Assembly (NCBI GenBank): GCA_039025395.1
Contig: JBCCOK010000008.1
Coordinates: forward strand, 1-64,000
Length of the DNA stretch: 64,000 nucleotides
Reading direction: 5' to 3'
Origin: Hoeflea_A sp039025395
GTDB taxonomy: Bacteria; Pseudomonadota; Alphaproteobacteria; Rhizobiales; Rhizobiaceae
Shown: piece after piece, positions 15,449-22,895 of the stretch
How the letters are laid out: the number at the start of each line of letters is the position of its first letter
Numbering within the stretch: position 1 is the stretch's first letter
Translations under genes and position numbers: made by a program
The notes under the pieces: generated by a model
Seen by the model: only the letters and a program-made list of their open reading frames with translations
Told to the model about the DNA's origin: nothing
The model's database searches: none

Positions 15449-16954
15449 TCAGATCATATGGTGAACCAGGTCATAGAGGGACGGCTTTGCTCCGGGCTCT
15501 CCATCAAATCGTTTCTGGAATGCGCCATCCTTCAAGACGATGATCGTATGGGAGAGGCCGATCGCCTCTTCCAATGTGTCGGCGACAAGCACAATGCCGA
15601 CACCCGCATCGGACATTTCCCGGATCATTTCATAGACATCTTCCTTGGCGCCGATATCGAGGCCGCGTGTCGGGTGATCGAGGAGCATGATGTCGGCTCC
15701 CGCCGATCGCCATTTCGCCAGAACGACTTTCTGCTGATTGCCGCCTGAGAGGCCGCCGCAGTCCTTGTAGACGTCGGGCGTCTTTATCCCCAGCCGCTCG
15801 ATCCAGGTGCGTGCAAGAGACTTTTCCTCGTTCACCTTGAGGACGCCCGCACTCGCATAGTTGTTCATCTGACTGAGTGTCATGTTTTCATAGACATTCA
15901 TGCCAGCGACAATGCCCTCGATCTTGCGCTCACGCGGTGTGTATCCGACACCCCGGTCAACGCCGCCCTGAGCGGTAAAGCTGTTGATCGTCTCGCCCTT
16001 GATGATCACCTGACCCGCGTCGGGTGTCTCCAATCCGAAGATTGTTCGCAAAATGGCCTCGCGACCCGATCCCTCTGTGCCGACTAGGCAAAGCACCTCG
16101 CCCGCGTGGAGCGCGAAGGAAACATCCCGGTATCGCTTGCCACTTCCAACGCCATCGAACTGCACCAGCACATTGTCCGTGTCGTAGGGCTTTTGCTTGT
16201 GTTCGCGGTAATACTCCTTGTCGACCTCGCGTCCGACCATCTTGTGCTGGATCGCGTCCTTGTCAGCATGATCATGGACAACAACATCCACCACCGCTCC
16301 GTCTTTCATGACGTAAATGCGGTGGCTGAGATCAAGCACCTCTTCCATCCGATGGCTGACGAAAATGAAGCTTGCACGCTTTGTCAGATCCCGTACGAGG
16401 CTGAACAGAAGGTCGACCTCTTCCTGTGCAAGCACCGATGTCGGTTCATCCAGCAAGATCACCAGATCGCCATCGATACGCTCTTCCAGTGTGAGAACCT
16501 TTGCAAGTTCCACCAGCTGGCGCTGGGCGAAGGACAAGTCCGATGTGGTCATTGCCGGATCGATATCGAGCTTCACCTTGGCGAGTTGCTTTTTGGCCGC
16601 ATCGGACATGGCCTTCCAGTCGATGACGCCGAATCGGACGAACTGTTGCTCGTAGCCGAGGAAGATGTTTTCCATCACCGTCAGGTTCAGGATGAGCGAC
16701 TGCTCCTGAAAGACCATGCCGATGCCGTGATCCATGGCCATGCGCGGGTTCTGGAAGCGGACGACCGTGCCGTCAATCAGGATATCTCCGCCGTCCGGCT
16801 GGTAGGCGCCGTAGATAACCTTCATCAAGGTGGACTTGCCGGCACCGTTTTCGCCGACCAGGCCAACGATCTCATGCCGGTTGACCTTGAAATCGACGGA
16901 TTTGAGCGCGTGCACGCCGGGAAAGTGCTTCTCCACCTGTTTCAGCTCATACAT
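15449..16954 (-). CDS. Ribose-type sugar ABC transporter ATPase
   Basis: A 501-residue double-ATPase of the RbsA/MglA class. The N-terminal domain has Walker A GENGAGKST (near 35-43) and Walker B LLDEPTSVL. The C-terminal domain has the usual reduced Walker A (GTEGSGRE), a proper signature LSGGNQQK, and a Walker B of LLDHPTRGLD in which the expected catalytic Glu is replaced by His. It energises the importer made of the permeases at 14495 and 16967 and the binding protein at 18129. The second site is therefore probably non-hydrolytic. Confidence 0.92.
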   Translation of the reverse strand: MYELKQVEKHFPGVHALKSVDFKVNRHEIVGLVGENGAGKSTLMKVIYGAYQPDGGDILIDGTVVRFQNPRMAMDHGIGMVFQEQSLILNLTVMENIFLGYEQQFVRFGVIDWKAMSDAAKKQLAKVKLDIDPAMTTSDLSFAQRQLVELAKVLTLEERIDGDLVILLDEPTSVLAQEEVDLLFSLVRDLTKRASFIFVSHRMEEVLDLSHRIYVMKDGAVVDVVVHDHADKDAIQHKMVGREVDKEYYREHKQKPYDTDNVLVQFDGVGSGKRYRDVSFALHAGEVLCLVGTEGSGREAILRTIFGLETPDAGQVIIKGETINSFTAQGGVDRGVGYTPRERKIEGIVAGMNVYENMTLSQMNNYASAGVLKVNEEKSLARTWIERLGIKTPDVYKDCGGLSGGNQQKVVLAKWRSAGADIMLLDHPTRGLDIGAKEDVYEMIREMSDAGVGIVLVADTLEEAIGLSHTIIVLKDGAFQKRFDGEPGAKPSLYDLVHHMI

Positions 16955-16966
16955 CGCCCCGGCCCT

Positions 16967-18010
16967 CTATTTGACGAAACTGACGGATCTGCGATCGGTT
17001 GAAAGAACCACCGCCAGGATCACGAGTGCGCCGAGAACCCCGTCCTGCAGATAATTGGGCAGGCCGATAACCACCATTCCATTGTTGATGACATTGACGA
17101 TAAGAACGCCGACGAGCGTGTTCCAGACACCGCCGATGCCGCCCCACAACGCCGTTCCGCCGACCACGACCGCCGTGATCGACACAAACATGAAATTGTT
17201 GCCGGTCGCGGTTTCGGCAATGCCGATGCGTCCAACCGCCAGAAGTGCACCCACGGCGAAAAATACGCCCGCCAGTGTAAAGCCCATGATGCGAACGCGA
17301 TTGACATTGAGGCCACTGGCATGGGCCAGTTCCTCGCCACCGCCGACGGCGTAGAAGTTGCGGCCGAGTGTTGTGCGCGATTGAATGAACCAGGCAATCA
17401 AGAGCATCGCCAGCGCCACATAGACCATGATTGGAAAACCAAACCAGCGAACCGTCAGAAGCGAGCGAAAGAGCGGGTCCTCGACCCGAATGCGGTCTCC
17501 GCCGGTCAACAGCAGCGCCAAACCCGTTCCCACGAAACCCATCGCCAGCGAAGCCATGAAGCTGGGTATCTTCAACCTGACATGGACAAGTCCGTTTATG
17601 AAACCAAGCGTCGCACCGACCAAAAGCGCGACCGGAATCGCAAGCCACGCCCAGCTTGCCAATGTGCTGCCCCATCCGATGAAAGAGAATGCGAAAACAA
17701 CAGCGCAGACCGAAACGGTGCCCTCCATCGAAAGATCGATCGAACCCATGATGATGATGAACGTCACCCCGATGGCAACCATCAGCGCCGGTGTTGCCGC
17801 GATCAGGATCCTTGCGGCATTTCGGATAGAGAAAAACCGGCTGTCGGCGAGGTAAAGATGTTGATCGCCCGCGCGAAAATCCTCAAGCCACTCAAAAAAT
17901 GGAAACAGCAAAACCAGAAAAGCGAGCACCAGTAGGGGCGTCCATTTGATGATCCGGTCCCGCGTAAGGAACCCGGCCATCGCATTGGTCTGGGCTGAAA
18001 TGTCCGTCAT
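16967..18010 (-). CDS. Ribose-type sugar ABC transporter permease (first of two)
   Basis: A 347-residue membrane protein with about ten hydrophobic segments and the RbsC signature IMGSIDLSMEG. It contains GGIGGVWNTLVGVLIVNVI near its C-terminus, similar to the other permease of the operon but clearly diverged, as expected for a heterodimer. I chose ATG 18010 (MTDISAQ); an ATG at 18025 adds five residues and has GGAGG very close by, so the exact start is uncertain. It follows the binding-protein gene after a gap with a stable hairpin. Confidence 0.9.
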   Translation of the reverse strand: MTDISAQTNAMAGFLTRDRIIKWTPLLVLAFLVLLFPFFEWLEDFRAGDQHLYLADSRFFSIRNAARILIAATPALMVAIGVTFIIIMGSIDLSMEGTVSVCAVVFAFSFIGWGSTLASWAWLAIPVALLVGATLGFINGLVHVRLKIPSFMASLAMGFVGTGLALLLTGGDRIRVEDPLFRSLLTVRWFGFPIMVYVALAMLLIAWFIQSRTTLGRNFYAVGGGEELAHASGLNVNRVRIMGFTLAGVFFAVGALLAVGRIGIAETATGNNFMFVSITAVVVGGTALWGGIGGVWNTLVGVLIVNVINNGMVVIGLPNYLQDGVLGALVILAVVLSTDRRSVSFVK

Positions 18011-18098
18011 TGTGCGGGCCCCCATGCCCTCCAAAGGCGGCAACGACGCCGCACACTGCAAGAATTGTTGGAGAAGCCTGCAGCCTCAAAGATTGCGA

Positions 18099-18115
18099 GG
18101 CCGGTCGAGCCGGCC
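18099..18115. promoter_or_regulatory. Hairpin between binding-protein and permease genes
   Basis: GGCCGG at 18099-18104 pairs perfectly with CCGGCC at 18110-18115 around a five-base loop. It lies in the 118-base gap after the binding-protein gene. Such hairpins commonly stabilise the upstream mRNA so that more binding protein than permease is made. No T run follows, so readthrough is expected. Confidence 0.5.
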
Positions 18116-18128
18116 CCGCTGGTGGTGT

Positions 18129-19238
18129 TTACCTGTACATGATCTGGCCGTTTGACGGCCCCCAGAAGTCCCGCCAGTCATAGGTCGGTACATTGTCGAG
18201 GTAGGCGGCCTTGAACTCCAATGCATCGGCTGGCGTAATCATGATTGTGGGGCCGTAAAACTCGCGGTGCTCATTGGGTTCTTCCGACGGTTTGAATGCA
18301 CCGGTTGCGGCATGATAGGCCAGAGAAGCGGTGACACCGCCACCCCAATGCGGATTGGTGAAAACCGTCGCCAGGATATCGCCGTTGGCCACCAATTCCA
18401 CCGCTTGCGGGTTGCCGTCATAGGTCACGATCGGCACCGACATGCCTTCGGCACGCAAGGCTTCGAGAACGCCATAGCCGATCGTGTCGTTGGCGCAATG
18501 GACACCGGCAATCTCATCGCCGTAGCGCGTGATGAAGGACGACATGATCTGGTTGGCTTTCTGGGTGTCCCAATCAGCCGGCTGGGCATCCAGCAGTTCC
18601 ACATCCGGGTAGTCCTTGAGCGCATTTTTCAAGCCCTGCAAACGTTCAATCGCCGGGTTGTTCGATGCAATGCCGCCCAGATGCACGACGCCGCCCTTTC
18701 CGCCAATGGCTTCCAGCAGAATGCGCGCGGTCTCTTCAGCAGGCTTTTCATCGGACCAGGTCATGTGGCTGACATAGTTGTCGCCGAAATCCCAGGGATG
18801 CAGGTCGTCGGTCTTGTTCCACAAGGTCGACACATAGGCACCGGCCCCGACACAGGCTTCCACGACGGGACGGCAATTGGGCGCATCGTTGGTATCGATG
18901 GCGAGCGCCAATTGGCCGTTGGTCTTGGCCAGCAACGCTTTAACATCGGCAAGCGATTTTTCCGATGAACCTTCATTGATCAGGTGGGTCAGGGAATCTT
19001 TCGGCTTTCCCATGCTTTCGACAAAGGCCTCGCCGCCGGAAACGATTTCGTTCCAGTATGGATTGGTCCTGTTGCGATAGGACCAGGCGATGGTCGGGTC
19101 GGCATGGGTCGCGGCCTGGACCGGCGTCGGCCCGAGCAGGCGCATTGCCGCCGCACCGGTAAGACCGTAGGCAGATGCCAGTAGAAGATTCCGCCGCGAA
19201 ATTGTCTCCTGTTCAATGAATTTCTTGATGAATGCCAT
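18129..19238 (-). CDS. Sugar ABC transporter substrate-binding protein
   Basis: The 369-residue protein is a periplasmic binding protein of the ribose/LacI-like fold (PBP type 1). Its N-terminus carries SRRNLLL followed by a hydrophobic run and PVQAA, which looks like a twin-arginine signal peptide rather than a plain Sec signal. Later segments such as HCANDTIGYGVLEAL and VTYDGNPQAVELV are typical of sugar binders. It is the first gene of the operon that runs to 9773, with GGAGC before the ATG and a degenerate cluster operator 113 bases upstream. Its ligand is the unknown substrate of the cluster. Confidence 0.9.
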   Translation of the reverse strand: MAFIKKFIEQETISRRNLLLASAYGLTGAAAMRLLGPTPVQAATHADPTIAWSYRNRTNPYWNEIVSGGEAFVESMGKPKDSLTHLINEGSSEKSLADVKALLAKTNGQLALAIDTNDAPNCRPVVEACVGAGAYVSTLWNKTDDLHPWDFGDNYVSHMTWSDEKPAEETARILLEAIGGKGGVVHLGGIASNNPAIERLQGLKNALKDYPDVELLDAQPADWDTQKANQIMSSFITRYGDEIAGVHCANDTIGYGVLEALRAEGMSVPIVTYDGNPQAVELVANGDILATVFTNPHWGGGVTASLAYHAATGAFKPSEEPNEHREFYGPTIMITPADALEFKAAYLDNVPTYDWRDFWGPSNGQIMYR

Positions 19239-19351
19239 GGGGCTCCTCCCTTATTTCAACTCTGTTCGTCCTTATTCCAGGACCCGCCCTGCTGTCCTCC
19301 AAACCTGAATCGGGCATTGCAGCATGGACCACCAGAACAACGGTTGAGTCA

Positions 19352-19367
19352 GTAACGCACCGGTTAG
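19352..19367. promoter_or_regulatory. Operator GTAAC-N6-GTTAC, copy 5 (GTTAG right half)
   Basis: GTAAC at 19352-19356 and GTTAG at 19363-19367 match nine of ten bases; a further GTTAC follows at 19367-19371. It lies in the gap between the leftward importer operon and the rightward TetR gene, so it would let the repressor control both the importer and itself. Confidence 0.6.
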
Positions 19368-19487
19368 TTACTTACAATTTAACTTTCCTGTCAAGTGGGA
19401 TATAAGCGATTGGCGGATTTGCACGACGACGACGGCATGCGCTAACCGCAGGGCACACTGTTACGCGACAAAAGGAACTGCGCGATT

Positions 19488-20120
19488 ATGTCCGAAACGA
19501 AACCAAGGATCCGCGATGCGGACGCGACCAAGGCGCGTATCCTTGCCGCTGCAAAATCCGAATTTGCAAGTGCCGGGCTCGCAGGCGCGAGGGTCGACAA
19601 GATTGCCGAGAAGGCCCGGGCAAACAAACGCATGATCTATCATTATTTCGGCGGCAAGGAGCAACTCTTCAGGGTGGTTCTTGAGGAGGCCTATCTCGAT
19701 ATCCGTGAAGCGGAGCAGGCGTTGCAACTCGATCAGTTGCCGGCCCGCGAGGCACTTGAAAAGCTGGTGAGCTTCACCTGGCAATACTACCTCGAAAATC
19801 CGGAATTCATCACCTTGGTCAACAGCGCAAACCTCCATAAGGCAAGGCATATTGCAGGCTCCAAACGGCTTAAGGTCGCGGCACGCCGGTTGGTCGACAT
19901 GGTCAGCGGCATTCTTGAGCGCGGTGTTGATGAAGGTGTCTTCCGGCCGAATGTCGACCCGGTGCAGCTCAATATAACCATCGCCGCAATCGGCTATTAT
20001 TATCTGACCAACCGATATACGGGGGCGATCCTTTTCGAGCGCGATTACATGGCGGAAAAGGCACTGAACAAACGCCTGGAATTCAACATCGACACGATCA
20101 TGCGGCTGGTTCTGGCTTGA
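19488..20120 (+). CDS. TetR/AcrR-family repressor of the first catabolic cluster
   Basis: A 210-residue regulator: helix-turn-helix domain over roughly residues 14-60 (RILAAAKSEFASAGLAGARV, then KIAEKARANKRMIYHYFGGK), followed by an all-helical ligand domain. Its DNA-binding part is typical of the family. It diverges from the importer operon across a gap with a degenerate copy of the GTAAC-N6-GTTAC palindrome that also precedes four other units of the cluster, which makes it the likely repressor of all of them. The inducer is probably the imported compound or a CoA ester from it. Confidence 0.88.
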   Translation: MSETKPRIRDADATKARILAAAKSEFASAGLAGARVDKIAEKARANKRMIYHYFGGKEQLFRVVLEEAYLDIREAEQALQLDQLPAREALEKLVSFTWQYYLENPEFITLVNSANLHKARHIAGSKRLKVAARRLVDMVSGILERGVDEGVFRPNVDPVQLNITIAAIGYYYLTNRYTGAILFERDYMAEKALNKRLEFNIDTIMRLVLA

Positions 20121-20356
20121 GCCTGACCGTTTGCCAACGTGACGCATAGCGTTTTGAGGGGAGCCGTGACCAAAGCCCGCGGTCACCGTCTTGCCCCATC
20201 CGAGGATTGGCCGATTTCGGCGTGAGGACCATCAACTGCTGGAGCGCTTTCAGCAAACTTGTCACAGTTTACCGCCATTGCCCGGTGTCAACGTAGCTGT
20301 TCCTGTCTTTGGGTCTTCGCAGAGGGCTGTTTCAAAACACGCTGCTGATGTTGGGC
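20121..20356. other. Intergenic gap between convergent genes
   Basis: The 236 bases between the TetR gene and the convergent flavoenzyme gene hold no ORF with coding character, no clear terminator with a T run and no copy of either cluster operator. It marks the boundary between the two TetR regulons. Confidence 0.5.
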
Positions 20357-22303
20357 TCAAATGGCATTCGCCAGATTGAACCCCTCAAGAATGCTGTCAT
20401 AGGGCTCGCGCGGCCAAACGCAATCACCGATGGAGTAGACCTCTGATACGGAGTCGAGAACGCCAATTTCCACGAGCACATTCTCAAGATCCCGCTCCAT
20501 CGTCCGCTCGATTGCAAAAACGACCTGATCGAAGCCTTGAACCACCTCAGTCTTTCCGCCGGATTGCAGGACCAGCCTGTCCTGCTCAATGCGCTCGACA
20601 TTGGTGTTGAGCCGGATCGAGATTTGGTTCGATTTCGACAGACGCGCGTTCATGACCTGCTGCGCCATATATTCAAGATCCTGTGCGATGGCATCCGTCG
20701 CCTCGATAACTGTGACCTCCGCGCCTGCCTCAAGCAAGGCCTGAGCCACTGCCATACCGAGCCACTGGCCTCCGATCACCGCAACGGAATTCCCCGCCTT
20801 TACCCGACCCCGGGTCAACGCCTCGTAGTCCGTGACATGGGCGCTGTCCCAACCAGGTAGATATTTTGGGATAAAGGGACGCGTGCCCGTTGCGAGGATC
20901 AGGACATCTGGCTCAGCTTCGGCAATGTCGTCCGGTGAAACGGTGTGCCGAAGATAGATCGTTGCACCTGATCTTCGCGCCATTGCTTCACGGTCGGCAG
21001 CAGCCTGACGCCAATTGGCCTGATGTTTGTGTGCTCCCAGCACATGCAAGTGTCCGCCAAGGCGGTTGGTCATCTCGTAGAGGGTTACATTGTGCCCACG
21101 GCTGGCCGCAACCCTGGCGGCCTCGAGCCCTGCAATACCGCCGCCCACAATCATGACGTCTTTGACCTTGTCGGTCGGGTGAAGTGCTGCCGAACGCTCT
21201 CGCCCGGCTGCCGGGTTGACGGTGCACACCGACGGCTTGTTCATGAATAGCTGCATGCAGCACTTGTTACAGGCGATGCAACTGACGACTTCGTCCTGTC
21301 TTCTAGAAAGCGTTTTCGACAGAATTTCCGGATCGGCGTGAAATGCCCGGCCCATGTGCACAAAATCGCAGTCGCCGCTCTCCACGATTGCGTCGGCGTC
21401 GGCGATGTCATCAACCCTTCCTGCGCTGAACACCGGGATGCCGACCGCGTCTTTGACCTGTCGCGCCAGCGGCATGAGAACACCCGACAACAGATCCATC
21501 GGCTGTATCAGTGTCTCGATATTCTCGTAACGCCCCGTGGAAATATCGACGAAATCAAGCCCGAGCGTTTCAAGACGCGTTATCAGGCGGATTGCGTAGT
21601 CGATTTCGTAGCCGCCCTCCATTTCCTCCTGGGCAGAAAGCCTGACACCGATGGGCATTTCCGAGCCGACCTCGTCGCGCATGGCCTGGTAGACCTCGAT
21701 CAGGAACCGCCAGCGGTTTTCGTCGCTGCCGCCATAGATGTCGGTGCGGGTATTGTTCGCGTAGGACAGGAAATTGGTGATAAGATAGCCATGCGCACCG
21801 TGAATGGTGATCATGTCATAGCCCGCCTCGGCGGCACGCCGCGCTCCCTGGCGATATCCGTCGATGACATCCGCGATCTCTGCAACCGTCAGCGCATGCA
21901 ATTCATGCCCGCCGACCATGGCAAAAGGGCTGTTAGACGGACCTACTGGTTGCAGGCCTGTACGGTGGGTATTGCAGTTGCGTCCGCCATGGTTGAGTTC
22001 CGCCGAGGTTCGGCAGCCATGGGCCTGGACGGCTTCATTCAGCCGCTTGTGCGCGGGGATATTGTCGTCGCACCAGAGCCCCAACTGATAGAGATTGCCG
22101 CGGCCACGGGCATCCACATAGGTGGCTTCAAAATTCATTGATCCAACGCCGTGCCTTGCGCGAAGTTCATAATAGTCGACGTAGTTCTGCTCCGGATTGC
22201 CGAGCCTGTCGCACCAGTTTTTCTCCATCGGTGAAAGTGAGATGCGGTTCTTGATTTCAAGCGATCCGATCTCGCCCGGCCTGTTGATGTGTTCGTAGCC
22301 CAT
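20357..22303 (-). CDS. OYE/2,4-dienoyl-CoA reductase-like flavoprotein with Fe-S cluster
   Basis: A 648-residue fusion enzyme. Residues 1-340 form an old-yellow-enzyme TIM barrel (PMEKNW near 26, ITIHGAHGYL with the substrate-binding His). Then comes a cysteine cluster CIACNKCC with a further Cys 11 residues on, which should hold a 4Fe-4S centre. An FAD/NAD(P)H domain starts at GGGIAGLEA. This matches the 2,4-dienoyl-CoA reductase / trimethylamine dehydrogenase architecture, so it reduces an activated double bond or demethylates/dehydrogenates an amine; here the reductase role fits better. It has its own GTACYGACCGRTC operator upstream and GGAGGA before its ATG. Confidence 0.9.
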   Translation of the reverse strand: MGYEHINRPGEIGSLEIKNRISLSPMEKNWCDRLGNPEQNYVDYYELRARHGVGSMNFEATYVDARGRGNLYQLGLWCDDNIPAHKRLNEAVQAHGCRTSAELNHGGRNCNTHRTGLQPVGPSNSPFAMVGGHELHALTVAEIADVIDGYRQGARRAAEAGYDMITIHGAHGYLITNFLSYANNTRTDIYGGSDENRWRFLIEVYQAMRDEVGSEMPIGVRLSAQEEMEGGYEIDYAIRLITRLETLGLDFVDISTGRYENIETLIQPMDLLSGVLMPLARQVKDAVGIPVFSAGRVDDIADADAIVESGDCDFVHMGRAFHADPEILSKTLSRRQDEVVSCIACNKCCMQLFMNKPSVCTVNPAAGRERSAALHPTDKVKDVMIVGGGIAGLEAARVAASRGHNVTLYEMTNRLGGHLHVLGAHKHQANWRQAAADREAMARRSGATIYLRHTVSPDDIAEAEPDVLILATGTRPFIPKYLPGWDSAHVTDYEALTRGRVKAGNSVAVIGGQWLGMAVAQALLEAGAEVTVIEATDAIAQDLEYMAQQVMNARLSKSNQISIRLNTNVERIEQDRLVLQSGGKTEVVQGFDQVVFAIERTMERDLENVLVEIGVLDSVSEVYSIGDCVWPREPYDSILEGFNLANAI

Positions 22304-22346
22304 CCGACTTATCCTCCGCGGCTTTGTCAGCCGATTTGTCTCGCAA

Positions 22347-22359
22347 GTACTGACCGGTC
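22347..22359. promoter_or_regulatory. Second-cluster operator GTACYGACCGRTC, copy 1
   Basis: GTACTGACCGGTC at 22347-22359, with the ten-base palindrome TGACCGGTCA inside it, lies 43 bases upstream of the flavoenzyme start. The same 13-mer occurs at 24533 and 33619, each in front of genes of the same cluster; the TetR at 24649 is the likely binder. Confidence 0.7.
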
Positions 22360-22406
22360 AATCCTGAGAAGTTCACCGGTCGAATGCTGATTAGCGCAGT
22401 CCAACC

Positions 22407-22877
22407 TCACTCCCCCGCCCCACTGGACAGCCCTTCAAGTGGCATGGTGTAGGTGGTTGCGGTACCGTCGAGGCACAATTCACCGGAAGCGTCCCGGATC
22501 GTCGTCCGCAGCTTGCAAATCGGTTTGTCGGCGCGCACGTCCGTCACCTCAACGCGGCCGCTGATCTCCTCATCAACACCAACCGCCTTCAGGAACTTCC
22601 ATTCGACGCCTAAAAAGACCGTTCCGGGCCCGGGCAGGTCCTCGGCGACACAGGCGTTGAGAATGCCCGTCGTTACACCGCCCTGCACGATGAGTTTGCC
22701 GAAGGCAGACTTTTCAGCCAGTCCCTTGTCGTAGTGAACCGGATTACGATCGCCTGTCATTTCAGTAAAGGCACGGATATCCTGCATGGATGTGGTTCGC
22801 TTTCGCTCCGCCGATTGCCCAACTTCGGGCCGGCCATTGATTGTCCCAATCCAGCCATCCTTTTCATTTTCGCTCAT
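22407..22877 (-). CDS. MaoC-like enoyl-CoA hydratase
   Basis: A 156-residue hotdog protein with a textbook hydratase-2 motif, FTEMTGDRNPVHYD, placing Asp43 and His48 as the catalytic pair. It should hydrate an enoyl-CoA to the (R)-3-hydroxyacyl-CoA. It follows the acetoacetyl-CoA-synthetase-like pseudoenzyme by 18 bases and is probably cotranscribed with it from the operator at 24533. It is distinct from the MaoC protein at 5575, which has lost the NP of the motif. Confidence 0.9.
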   Translation of the reverse strand: MSENEKDGWIGTINGRPEVGQSAERKRTTSMQDIRAFTEMTGDRNPVHYDKGLAEKSAFGKLIVQGGVTTGILNACVAEDLPGPGTVFLGVEWKFLKAVGVDEEISGRVEVTDVRADKPICKLRTTIRDASGELCLDGTATTYTMPLEGLSSGAGE

Positions 22878-22895
22878 TAAACCCTCCTGAATATT

